Positions 8,177 to 16,448 of a stretch of 64,000 nucleotides of DNA are shown here, piece by piece. Under the pieces are notes generated by a model. It saw only the letters and a list, made by a program, of their open reading frames with translations, ran no database searches and was not told the DNA's origin. The translations under genes were made by a program, and so were the position numbers. The stretch lies in NCBI GenBank assembly GCA_004322045.1, contig SCRN01000020.1, positions 62,001 to 126,000 on the forward strand, given 5' to 3'. Every line of letters begins with the position of its first letter. Position 1 is the stretch's first letter. Source of the stretch: Paraburkholderia sp. (lineage in GTDB: Bacteria > Pseudomonadota > Gammaproteobacteria > Burkholderiales > Burkholderiaceae).

Positions 8177-11100
8177 TCAAGCATCCGACAGAGCGGGCTC
8201 GTCGACGTCCGCATCGCTTTTCGAGTCCTTGCCCGCCACATGGATCTTGCCCCCGGCAAGCGTGCGCAGCACCACGTAGAAGACCGGCGTCAACATCAGG
8301 CCGAACAGGGTCACGCCCAGCATCCCGAAGAACACGGCGATACCCATCGCGTGGCGCATCTCGGAGCCGGCGCCCGTCGACAATACCAACGGCACGACGC
8401 CCATGATGAACGCGATCGACGTCATCAAGATCGGGCGCAGTCGCAGCCGGCTCGCTTCGATCGCGGCCGCGATCGGCGTACGGCCATCGTGCTCCAACTC
8501 ACGCGCAAACTCGACGATCAGAATCGCGTTCTTGGACGCCAATCCGACGAGCACCATCAAGCCGATCTGCGTGAAGATGTTGTTGTCGCCATGCAGCAGC
8601 CACACACCCGTTAGCGCAGACAGCACACTCATCGGCACGATCAAGATGACCGCGAGCGGCAACGTCAAGCTCTCGTACAAGGCGGCAAGCACGAGGAACA
8701 CGAGCAGCACGCTGATCGGGAACACCCAGATCGCCGAATTTCCCGCCAGCACCTGCTGATACGTCAGGTCGGTCCATTCGAAGCTCACGCCGCGCGGCAG
8801 CGTTTCCTTGGCGATGCGCGCGATCGCGTTCTGCGCCTGATCCGACGAGTAGCCCGGCGCGGGGCCGCCGTTGATGTCGGCCGCCGTATAGCCGTTGTAG
8901 CGGACCACCATCTCGGGACCGAACGTGGGCGACACCTTCACGACCGACGACAGCGGCACCATCTCGCCCGCGGCATTGCGCGTCTTCAACTGCAAGATAT
9001 CGTCAGGGTGCGCGCGGAACGGCGCATCGGCCTGCACACGTACTTGATAAACGCGGCCGAAGCGGTTGAAGTCGTTCACGTACAGCGAGCCCAGATAGAT
9101 CTGCATCGTGTTGAAGATGTCGGTCACCGACACGCCGAGCTGCTTGGCTTTCACTCGGTCGAGATCGACGTTCAACTGCGGAACGTTGATCTGGTAGCTC
9201 GTGAACAGCGGACCAAGCTCGGGCGCTTCATGGGCGCGCTTGATGAACGCCTGCGTGGCTTCGTCGAGCTGCGCGTAACCTAGGGCGCCGCGATCCTCCA
9301 GTTGCAGCTTGAACCCGCCGAGCGTGCCGAGGCCGAGCACGGGAGGCGGCGGGAACACGGCCACGAATGCGCCCTTGATGCCTGCATACTTTTGGTTCAG
9401 CGCACCCGCGATGGCCCCTGCAGAGAGCGCCTTCGAACCACGCTCCTTGAACGGCTTGAGCGTCACGAACACGATGCCCGCGCTCGAGCTGTTCGTGAAC
9501 CCGTTCACCGACAAGCCGGGGAACGCCACTGCGTGCTCGACCCCCGGTTGCTTCATCGCCATGTCGCCCATTTCACGGATGACACCCTCCGTCCGATCGA
9601 GGGTCGCCCCGTTCGGCAGCTGCGCGAACGCGATCAGGTACTCCTTGTCCTGCGCGGGCACGAAACCGCCCGGCACGACGTGCGTGACGAACAACGTTGC
9701 GCCGACGAGCACCGCATAGACGCCGAGCATCAGCGATTTGCGGCCGAGCACGCGCGTCACGCCGCGGCCGTACGACTGCGAGCCGCGCTTGAACACTTTG
9801 TTGAACTGCTTGAAGAATCCGCCCAGCACGCGGTCCATCGCGCGCGTGAGCCAATCTTTGGGCGCATCGTGCCCGCGCAGCAAAATTGCGCACAACGCCG
9901 GCGACAGCGTCAACGAGTTGAACGCGGAGATCACGGTCGAGATCGCGATCGTCATCGCGAACTGCTTATAGAACTGGCCCGTCAATCCGCTCATGAACGC
10001 AAGCGGCACGAACACGGCGACCAGCGTCAGCGCAATCGCGATGATCGGCCCGCTCACCTCGCGCATCGCCCGATAGGTGGCCGCCCTCGCACTCAAGCCC
10101 GCTGAGATGTTGCGCTCAACGTTTTCGACCACGACGATCGCATCGTCCACCACGATACCGATTGCAAGCACCATCCCGAACAGCGACAACGCATTGATCG
10201 AGAATCCGAACGCAAGCAGCAGCGAGAACGTCCCGACGATCGACACCGGCACGGCGACGAGCGGAATGATCGAGGCACGCCACGTCTGCAAGAACACGAT
10301 CACGACGATGACGACCAGGCTGATCGCTTCGAGCAGCGTATGGATCACCGCTTCGATGCTCGAGCGCACGAACTGCGTCGGATCGTAGACGATGTCGTAG
10401 TCGACGCCGGCCGGGAAGTCCTTCTTCAGTTCGGCCATGTCTTTGCGCACTTGATCGGAGATCGCGAGCGAATTGGCACCGGGCTGCTGATTGATACCGA
10501 GCGCGACGGCCGGCTTGTTGTCGAGCAACGAACGCAAGCCGTACTCCGATGCGGCCAGCTCCACGCGCGCGACGTCACGCAAATACGTCACGCCGCCGTC
10601 GGGCGAGGTCTTGATGACGATCGCGCCGAACTGCGATTCGGTCTGCAAGCGGCCGCGCGCATTCACCGACAATTGCAGCGGTACGTCCGGCGACGAGGGC
10701 GAACCGCCGATCACGCCGGCCGCCACTTGCACGTTCTGCTCGCGAATGGCGCTGACGACGTCGTTCGCCGTCAAGTTGCGTTCAGCCAGCTTGTTCGGAT
10801 CGAGCCAGATCCGCATCGCGTAGTCGCCCGCGCCCCACAACTGCACTTGGCCGACGCCCGCGATCCGCTCGAGCCGGTCCTTGACGTTGAGCAACGCGTA
10901 GTTGCGCAGGTACGTCATGTCGTAGCGGTTGTCCGGCGAGATCAAGTGGACGACCATCGTCAGCGTGGGCGAGCTCTTGATCGTCGTCACGCCAAGACGC
11001 TGCACGTCGTCCGGCAGACGCGGCATTGCTTGCGACACGCGATTCTGCACGAGTTGCTGCGCCTTGTCGGGGTCGGTGCCCAGCTTGAACGTGACGGTCA

Positions 11101-11374
11101 GCGTCATGTTGCCGTCGCTGTTCGCCTGCGCCTGCATGTAGAGCATGTTCTCGACGCCGTTGATCTGCTCTTCCAGCGGCGAGGCCACGGTCTCGGCGAT
11201 CACCTTCGGATTCGCGCCCGGATACTGGGCGTGAACGATGACCGAGGGCGGCACCACTTCGGGGTATTCGGAGATCGGCAGCTGGAACAGCGCAATCACG
11301 CCGGCCAGCAGGATCAGGACCGACAACACCCCCGCGAAGATAGGTCGGTCGATGAAAAATTTTGAAATATTCAT
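8177..11374 (-). CDS. ceoB: RND multidrug efflux permease, CeoB/BpeF (MexF-like)
   Basis: 1065-residue inner-membrane proton/drug antiporter of the HAE1 RND family. It starts MNISKFFIDRPIFAGVLSVL as in MexF and AcrB relatives. The two adjacent acidic residues of TM4 (GIVVDDAIVVVENVERN) and the TM10 lysine (GLASKNAILIVEF) of the proton relay are intact. Length is normal for the family. It acts as a trimer with the CeoA adaptor and OpcM duct. It lies 37 nt after ceoA and 19 nt before opcM on the same strand, clearly one operon. Overall sequence resembles MexF/BpeF more than AcrB/AmrB. Confidence 0.95.
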   Translation of the reverse strand: MNISKFFIDRPIFAGVLSVLILLAGVIALFQLPISEYPEVVPPSVIVHAQYPGANPKVIAETVASPLEEQINGVENMLYMQAQANSDGNMTLTVTFKLGTDPDKAQQLVQNRVSQAMPRLPDDVQRLGVTTIKSSPTLTMVVHLISPDNRYDMTYLRNYALLNVKDRLERIAGVGQVQLWGAGDYAMRIWLDPNKLAERNLTANDVVSAIREQNVQVAAGVIGGSPSSPDVPLQLSVNARGRLQTESQFGAIVIKTSPDGGVTYLRDVARVELAASEYGLRSLLDNKPAVALGINQQPGANSLAISDQVRKDMAELKKDFPAGVDYDIVYDPTQFVRSSIEAVIHTLLEAISLVVIVVIVFLQTWRASIIPLVAVPVSIVGTFSLLLAFGFSINALSLFGMVLAIGIVVDDAIVVVENVERNISAGLSARAATYRAMREVSGPIIAIALTLVAVFVPLAFMSGLTGQFYKQFAMTIAISTVISAFNSLTLSPALCAILLRGHDAPKDWLTRAMDRVLGGFFKQFNKVFKRGSQSYGRGVTRVLGRKSLMLGVYAVLVGATLFVTHVVPGGFVPAQDKEYLIAFAQLPNGATLDRTEGVIREMGDMAMKQPGVEHAVAFPGLSVNGFTNSSSAGIVFVTLKPFKERGSKALSAGAIAGALNQKYAGIKGAFVAVFPPPPVLGLGTLGGFKLQLEDRGALGYAQLDEATQAFIKRAHEAPELGPLFTSYQINVPQLNVDLDRVKAKQLGVSVTDIFNTMQIYLGSLYVNDFNRFGRVYQVRVQADAPFRAHPDDILQLKTRNAAGEMVPLSSVVKVSPTFGPEMVVRYNGYTAADINGGPAPGYSSDQAQNAIARIAKETLPRGVSFEWTDLTYQQVLAGNSAIWVFPISVLLVFLVLAALYESLTLPLAVILIVPMSVLSALTGVWLLHGDNNIFTQIGLMVLVGLASKNAILIVEFARELEHDGRTPIAAAIEASRLRLRPILMTSIAFIMGVVPLVLSTGAGSEMRHAMGIAVFFGMLGVTLFGLMLTPVFYVVLRTLAGGKIHVAGKDSKSDADVDEPALSDA

Positions 11375-11411
11375 GTGGCGTTCTGAGTGTGCTTTGAGTC
11401 GAAGCTAAAGC

Positions 11412-12632
11412 TCAGGAATTCGTCGATTGGGCCGCGCCTGCCTGGCCCGCATCGGCGCTCGCACTACCGTTGCTGGACGGATCGTCGGTCATCGGCACCA
11501 TGTGCGCACGCACCGTTTGGCCAGGGCGTACACGCTGGACGCCGTTCACGACGATGCGCTCGTCGGCCGAAAGGCCCGCCGTGATCACGCGCAGGTTGCC
11601 GTGCAATGCACCGAGCTTGACCTCGCGGTACGCCACGGCGCCCTTCTTGTCGACGACGAGCACGTACTTCTTGTCCTGATCCGTGCCGATGGCGGCTTCG
11701 TCGATCAGCAGCGCGGGATGCGGTTGCCCGCCGCCCACCTTGACGCGCGCGTAAAGGCCCGGCACCAAGGTGCCGTCCGGGTTGTCGAAGCGCGCACGCA
11801 CGCGGATCGTGCCCGAAGACGTATCGAGCCGGTTGTCGACCGAGGCGATCGTGCCCTTGCGCGAGTAGCCCGTTTCGTTCGCCAGGCCCAAATCCACCGG
11901 CACGTTCGTCCCGCTGCGGGCACGGCCGATGTACTGCAGATACGTCTGCTCGTCGACGTCGAACGAGGCGTAGATCGGCGAAACCGACACGAGCGTCGTC
12001 AACGGCGCCGCACTCGCGCCTGCCGACACGACGTTGCCGACTGTGATCTCGGCTCGGGAAACGCGTCCGGCCACCGGAGCGACAATCGTCGTATAGCCGA
12101 GATTGATCTGCGCGGCTTCGAGCGCTGCTTGCGCGGCCTTCACATCCGCAGCCGCGCCAAGGGCATTGTTCTGCTTTTCGTCGTAGTCGCGCTTGGCGAT
12201 CGCGTTATCAGCCATTAGACGCTGCGCGCGTTGCCAGTCGGCTTGCGCGTAGCTCTCACGCGCCTTGGCCGCCGCGAGCTGGGCTTTGGCGCGATCGACT
12301 TCGGCCGCGTACGGACGCGGGTCGATCACGAACAGCGTTTGGCCTTTCTTCACGAGCGCGCCGTCTTTGAAGTCGACCGACACGATCGTGCCCGAGACTT
12401 GCGGGCGAACGTCCACCCTATCGACGGCTTCGAGACGGCCCGAATAGCTTTGCCAATCGGTGACGGTCTTGTTCAGGACCGAGGCGACATCGACCTCGGG
12501 CGCCATCGGCGCGGCTTGCGCGGGCGCGCTGGCGTTGACGCGCATCGCGCTGAACGCACCGACGCCGGCCACCGCAGCCACGGCGAGGACGGCGTAGGCA
12601 ATGCGAGTACGAGAGAGAGACTTTTTTGGCAT
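11412..12632 (-). CDS. ceoA: RND efflux periplasmic adaptor, CeoA/BpeE
   Basis: 406-residue membrane fusion protein. A single N-terminal hydrophobic segment (MPKKSLSRTRIAYAVLAVAAVAG) is followed by a barrel-sandwich/lipoyl half-motif (VDVRPQVSGTIVSVDFKDGALVKKGQTLF), an alpha-hairpin, the second half-motif (TIVAPVAGRVSRAEITVGNVV) and a beta-barrel. The frame is open 47 codons further upstream, but that extension would run into llpE. ATG at 12632 has GGAG 7 nt upstream and gives a normal N-terminus, so it is preferred. The protein links CeoB to OpcM. The C-terminal tail is Ser/Ala-rich. Confidence 0.93.
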   Translation of the reverse strand: MPKKSLSRTRIAYAVLAVAAVAGVGAFSAMRVNASAPAQAAPMAPEVDVASVLNKTVTDWQSYSGRLEAVDRVDVRPQVSGTIVSVDFKDGALVKKGQTLFVIDPRPYAAEVDRAKAQLAAAKARESYAQADWQRAQRLMADNAIAKRDYDEKQNNALGAAADVKAAQAALEAAQINLGYTTIVAPVAGRVSRAEITVGNVVSAGASAAPLTTLVSVSPIYASFDVDEQTYLQYIGRARSGTNVPVDLGLANETGYSRKGTIASVDNRLDTSSGTIRVRARFDNPDGTLVPGLYARVKVGGGQPHPALLIDEAAIGTDQDKKYVLVVDKKGAVAYREVKLGALHGNLRVITAGLSADERIVVNGVQRVRPGQTVRAHMVPMTDDPSSNGSASADAGQAGAAQSTNS

Positions 12633-12672
12633 GTCGAGGCTCCGGTGTGGTGTTGTTGTATGACGTTTCTGA

Positions 12673-13518
12673 TCAACCGATCGTGACAGCGCGCGGTTCG
12701 AGGTGACGCTCGAAGAAGCGCGCGGCGTCTTGCAAAGCTTGCGGATCGTACGCGATCCGCTCATGTGTTGCATTCGAGTAGCGCATGACCTGCGTCGGCA
12801 CGCCGGCGCCGATCAGGCGCGCGGCGTAGGTTTCCGCTTCGACGTGCAGCACGTCGTTGCGCGCCGTCGCGATGAAAGCGGGCGGCAACCCCGCGAGCCG
12901 CATCGACTCGAGCGGCGCGGCGTAGGGATGCAACCGCTGCGACGCTTGCGGCAGGTAGGCGCGATAGCTCGCCAGACACTGACGCGGCGTGATGTCGGAC
13001 GCCACGTGGCGCTCGTCGGCCAGGCACGTCATGCTTGGATCGAGCATCGGGCTGAACAGCGCTTGCGCCAAGATGCCGACATCGCCTCGATCTCGTGCGA
13101 CGAATGCGAGACCGTTGGCGATGTGCCCGCCCGCGCAATGGCCCGCCACCAGCAGCCGCTTGCCGTCGCCGCCGATCGCTCGGCCCGCGCCGTCGACCCA
13201 TCGGGCTGTACGGTAGGCGTCTTCGAGCGCTGCGGGAAACGGGTGCTTCGGCGCCAGCGAATAACCTACGGATATGACCAATACCGATAGATGTTCCGCG
13301 AAATAGCGCGCCGCAAATTCCGCGTCATCGAGCGAGCCGCTCACAAAAGCGCCGCCATGGAAATAAAGCATGACCGGCAATGAGCGTACACCGGCTCGGC
13401 GATAAAGCCGCAACGGTATATTGCTCTCATATCCGGCAATCCGGACCTCATTGACCTCGAGCGGATCCGTGCCCCAGGGTGATCCCGCCGAAATCCCACG
13501 GGAATGCGTAGTTCGCAT
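12673..13518 (-). CDS. llpE: LlpE-like alpha/beta hydrolase with cysteine nucleophile
   Basis: 281-residue hydrolase of the hormone-sensitive-lipase-like group. The oxyanion-hole motif HGG is at residues 54-56. The nucleophile elbow reads G-H-C-A-G-G with Cys128 in place of the usual Ser; the codon is TGC, read directly. Asp222 and His252 complete a likely triad. It is the first gene of the efflux operon, matching llpE of the Burkholderia llpE-ceoABopcM locus; its role there is not established and it is not needed for a pump in principle. ATG at 13518 lacks a clear ribosome binding site, so the start is less certain. Confidence 0.85.
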   Translation of the reverse strand: MRTTHSRGISAGSPWGTDPLEVNEVRIAGYESNIPLRLYRRAGVRSLPVMLYFHGGAFVSGSLDDAEFAARYFAEHLSVLVISVGYSLAPKHPFPAALEDAYRTARWVDGAGRAIGGDGKRLLVAGHCAGGHIANGLAFVARDRGDVGILAQALFSPMLDPSMTCLADERHVASDITPRQCLASYRAYLPQASQRLHPYAAPLESMRLAGLPPAFIATARNDVLHVEAETYAARLIGAGVPTQVMRYSNATHERIAYDPQALQDAARFFERHLEPRAVTIG

Positions 13519-13591
13519 GATCGAACGCGCAAAGCGCGACAGTTTCAGAATGATGCGAATTGTGCGTTCGGCAGACTTGGCGATAAATGCC

Positions 13592-13597
13592 TATAAT
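13592..13597 (+). promoter_or_regulatory. Consensus -10 box for the LysR regulator gene
   Basis: TATAAT, a perfect sigma-70 -10 hexamer, lies in the 158-bp divergent region. The best -35 (TTCGGC, 13567-13572) is weak and 19 bp away, as expected of an activated or autoregulated promoter. Start of transcription would be near 13604. Confidence 0.5.
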
Positions 13598-13621
13598 CCG
13601 GCAACACAATTCACCGCGCCC

Positions 13622-13633
13622 GAACAATTGTTC
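13622..13633. promoter_or_regulatory. Palindrome GAACAATTGTTC between llpE and ceoR
   Basis: A perfect 12-bp palindrome sits in the divergent promoter region, about 20 nt downstream of the predicted ceoR transcription start. It is a candidate operator for autoregulation or for control of both directions. It does not have the classical T-N11-A LysR spacing, so the binding protein is unknown. Confidence 0.4.
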
Positions 13634-13676
13634 TCATTACTTGGGACAGTCGGCGGGAGTATTCCGGAGAACGACG

Positions 13677-14681
13677 ATGGATCGACTTCAGGCCATGCAG
13701 GTCTTCACGCGTGTGGTCGACACGAACAGCTTCACGAAGGCTGCGGAAACGCTCGACCTGCCGCGCGCGTCCGTTACCACCATCATCCAAAACCTCGAAG
13801 CGTACCTCAGCGTACGGCTCATGCACCGCACGACACGGCGGCTGAGCCTCACGCCCGATGGCGCCGCTTATTATGAACGCTGCGTGCGCATTTTGGCGGA
13901 CGTAGACGAAACCGAAAGCAGCCTGCAGAACGGCAGCAAGAAGCCTCACGGCAAGCTGCGCGTGGACATGCCCGGCGCGCTCGGGCGCACGGTCGTCATT
14001 CCCGGGCTCTGCGAATTTCATCAGCGCTACCCCGATATCGATCTGCAGCTCGGTTTCTCCGACCGCCCCGTCGACTTGCTGCAGGAAGGCGTGGACTGCG
14101 TGATTCGCGTCGGCGCGTTGGCCGACTCTTCACTGGTCGCGCGCCGCATCGGTTTGTTCGAGGGTGTGACTTGCGCCGCCCCCGACTATCTCTCTCGCGC
14201 GGGCGAGCCTCAATCGATCGACGAATTGGGCCAGTATCAAGCAGTCAATTACTTTTCGAGCCGAACGGGCCGGATCATCAACTTCGACTTTCTCGTCGAC
14301 GGCAAGGAAGTCGAGGTGAAGATGCCCGGCTCCGTGTCCGTCAACGACGCCGATGCCTATGTGACCTGCGCCCTCGAAGGATTCGGCCTGATCCAAGCGC
14401 CGCTGTTCATGGTCCTGCCGCATTTGCGCTCCGGTGCGCTCAAGGAAGTGCTGCCCGCGTGGAAACCGCTGCCGATGCCGATTTCGGCGGTCTACCCGCA
14501 CAGCCGCCACCTCTCGCCGAAGGTGCGCGTTTTCGTCGACTGGATCGCCGAGGTGTTCGACCGCTGCCCGTTGCTGAGCGGCCGTCAAAGCCTCGATACG
14601 CCTTGCAGCAAGCGCACCCTCGAGGAACGCGAAAGCGCGCCGGCGCTCGATACGCCCGTGCTCACGGAGTGGATGGCGTGA
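13677..14681 (+). CDS. ceoR: LysR-family regulator of the efflux operon, CeoR/BpeT-like
   Basis: 334-residue LysR regulator. An N-terminal helix-turn-helix (MDRLQAMQVFTRVVDTNSF, then TKAAETLDLPRASVTTIIQNLE) is followed by a two-lobe effector-binding domain. The frame is open upstream, but ATG at 13677 has CCGGAGA 6 nt before it and gives the typical LysR N-terminus. It is divergent from llpE-ceoAB-opcM, as ceoR/bpeT-type regulators are in Burkholderia, where aromatic compounds such as salicylate act as inducers. The effector here is inferred, not shown. Confidence 0.88.
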   Translation: MDRLQAMQVFTRVVDTNSFTKAAETLDLPRASVTTIIQNLEAYLSVRLMHRTTRRLSLTPDGAAYYERCVRILADVDETESSLQNGSKKPHGKLRVDMPGALGRTVVIPGLCEFHQRYPDIDLQLGFSDRPVDLLQEGVDCVIRVGALADSSLVARRIGLFEGVTCAAPDYLSRAGEPQSIDELGQYQAVNYFSSRTGRIINFDFLVDGKEVEVKMPGSVSVNDADAYVTCALEGFGLIQAPLFMVLPHLRSGALKEVLPAWKPLPMPISAVYPHSRHLSPKVRVFVDWIAEVFDRCPLLSGRQSLDTPCSKRTLEERESAPALDTPVLTEWMA

Positions 14682-14762
14682 GGTCGATCGCGTCGATTGT
14701 TTTGCCGCACCGACAAATCATTTCGTCAAATTCGGGTTTATCCTGATTCCGCCTGAGCCTAC

Positions 14763-14820
14763 ATTTGCTCCTGTCGCGACGCCGATCATCGACGCCGCAC
14801 CCAACAAGACAGGAGCAAAT
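14763..14820 (+). promoter_or_regulatory. Perfect 13-bp inverted repeat enclosing the DUF4148 ribosome binding site
   Basis: ATTTGCTCCTGTC (14763-14775) and GACAGGAGCAAAT (14808-14820) are exact reverse complements with a 32-nt loop. The right arm contains the AGGAG Shine-Dalgarno and ends one base before the ATG at 14822. If transcription starts upstream of 14763, the hairpin would bury the ribosome binding site. It could otherwise be a DNA operator. Confidence 0.65.
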
Positions 14821-14821
14821 C

Positions 14822-15121
14822 ATGAAGCGCACTCTCGCAGCAGCACTTTTCGTTTCCCTCTTCGCCAGCACGGCTGCATTTGCCGACGGCGGCATCGGCC
14901 ACAACGGCTCGTATCAAGATCAATCGTGGATCGGCACCAGCACGAAAACGCGTGAGCAAGTTCGCGCGGAACTCGTCGCTGCCCGGCAAGACGGCACATT
15001 GCCCTCCCTGAACAAGCAAAGCTATCCGAGCTTGAGCCTCGAAGGGCAAACGCAAGCGGCCCGCTTCGCACAGCGCGAGGATGGCAATGCCCGCGTCGAT
15101 CTCGCCCGCGCCGGTGAATAA
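14822..15121 (+). CDS. DUF4148-type secreted small protein
   Basis: 99 residues with a clear signal peptide (MKRTLAAALFVSLFASTAAFA) and a mature part carrying the TREQVRAELVAARQDG segment typical of the DUF4148 proteins that are abundant in Burkholderiaceae. Function is unknown for the family; location should be periplasmic or secreted. ATG at 14822 follows AGGAGCAAATC. The upstream in-frame ATG at 14765 would lack a signal peptide at the N-terminus and is not preferred. Its ribosome binding site lies in the arm of a perfect inverted repeat. Confidence 0.85.
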   Translation: MKRTLAAALFVSLFASTAAFADGGIGHNGSYQDQSWIGTSTKTREQVRAELVAARQDGTLPSLNKQSYPSLSLEGQTQAARFAQREDGNARVDLARAGE

Positions 15122-15253
15122 GTAGCAGTCCTAACTTAAAGGAATCCTAAATGTTCGAGGTATCCCCTTCCATGCTCGATCATTGGGACAGCGACGCGCC
15201 CATTTGGACGCCGTTTCGGCCGCTGCGGCGCAACGCCGCCGCGGCCGGTACGC

Positions 15254-16315
15254 TCAGCGCTGCGGCACGCCGTTGCGCCATTGCCCCCAATGCATCGCAA
15301 TTTCCTGCACGAGCGAATTGCCCGTCAAATACAGGTTCGCGATCGCCAGCGGGAAACCGCCCTGCGCTTGGTAGTTGAGCAGATTGTCGGCGCTCGTTTG
15401 ACCGTCGTACGGTCGATCGAAATCCGAACCCGTGCGCAGGACGGCGACGCGCGAGAGGTCGACCCGATGGGCGTTGGCCGCGCGCGTCAGCGCCTCGTAG
15501 GTTGCGTTGTCTTCCTGCTGGGTAGTGCAGTAGGTGCCTTTGCCGTCCGTCATGATTTTGGTCCAATCGCGCGCGCGTTGGCCTAGGTCGGTGCCGGAAA
15601 ACCACGTGTCGCCCGCCAACGTGTCGCATTGGATCACCGATGGCGGCCGGTTCGCCGGCGCATACGCATATTTCGCGCGCGCGGCTTGCGCCTGAGCGCT
15701 GTCGGTCAGCACGACGTTGTGTGAGAGCGCATAAGCGGCATCGGCCAACTTCGCGTTGAGTTGGAACACCTCGGTTTTGTAGTCGAGCGGCGGCTTTTGC
15801 GTCGGGCTCGTCGTATTGATGCCGAGATAACCGGTATTCCATCCCGGCGGGATTTCGCGGGCGTCGAGTTCCCATTGAATCCCGAAATCGACGAGGTATT
15901 TCGCCCACGCCGCCGACCCGAGCGTGCCTTGCGCGGGATCGATGCCGGCGATGCCGGCAATCATGAAGTACGTGTGGCGCAGGTCGAAGCGTGGCGAAAA
16001 CGTCAGGGCCATGGTCGAGGCAGCCGCGTTCGCATGGCCCATGCCGGTGGTCATCACACAGATGTCTTGCTTGTTGCAATGCACGTCCGGGTAGTCGGGC
16101 GAGAGCCCGGCGACGGGGATCGCTTCCCATGGGCCCAGGTGATCGAGCCAGACTTGTCCTTCCGGCGCGAACATCGAAATGATCATGACCTTCACGTGCC
16201 GGCCGTGCGCGCCCGATTCGGCAAAGGCGGCGTCGTTATCCTGCGCGACCGAGGCTGTCGTCGCGCAGGCGGTCAGCGCGATCGCGCCGAGCGAGGCGAT
16301 GGTGCGAGTATGCAT
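15254..16315 (-). CDS. Purine nucleoside permease (NUP family) lipoprotein
   Basis: 353-residue protein of the NUP family, which has a nucleoside-phosphorylase-like fold and is reported to support purine nucleoside uptake. The signal peptide ends in LTAC, a fair lipobox, suggesting a lipid-anchored periplasmic protein. Recognisable stretches include KVMIISMFAPEGQVWLDHLG, TGMGHANAA and the end RTGSDFDRP ... LTGNSLVQEI. ATG at 16315 has AAGGAG 5 nt upstream; a GTG two codons earlier overlaps the ribosome site and is rejected. It stands alone, with no transporter partner nearby. Confidence 0.85.
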   Translation of the reverse strand: MHTRTIASLGAIALTACATTASVAQDNDAAFAESGAHGRHVKVMIISMFAPEGQVWLDHLGPWEAIPVAGLSPDYPDVHCNKQDICVMTTGMGHANAAASTMALTFSPRFDLRHTYFMIAGIAGIDPAQGTLGSAAWAKYLVDFGIQWELDAREIPPGWNTGYLGINTTSPTQKPPLDYKTEVFQLNAKLADAAYALSHNVVLTDSAQAQAARAKYAYAPANRPPSVIQCDTLAGDTWFSGTDLGQRARDWTKIMTDGKGTYCTTQQEDNATYEALTRAANAHRVDLSRVAVLRTGSDFDRPYDGQTSADNLLNYQAQGGFPLAIANLYLTGNSLVQEIAMHWGQWRNGVPQR

Positions 16316-16448
16316 GGGCACTCCTTTGGATTCGTGACTTGTTGGAGAGAACCGCTCGCTGAAGCTGATACCGATACTCCTACTGTTGCGAATGCCGGTG
16401 CTGCGCGCGTCAGAATAGAGGCGTGCTTAGAGGCGTGCTCGTCGCTCG

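Noticed and set aside
12633-12773. A 47-codon N-terminal extension of ceoA
   Set aside because: It overlaps llpE, is not hydrophobic, and the internal ATG at 12632 has a good ribosome site and normal N-terminus.
15151-15378. A 75-residue plus-strand frame with AAGGAATCC before its ATG, after the DUF4148 gene
   Set aside because: Most of it lies antisense to the purine nucleoside permease gene, and the protein is low complexity with no recognisable features.
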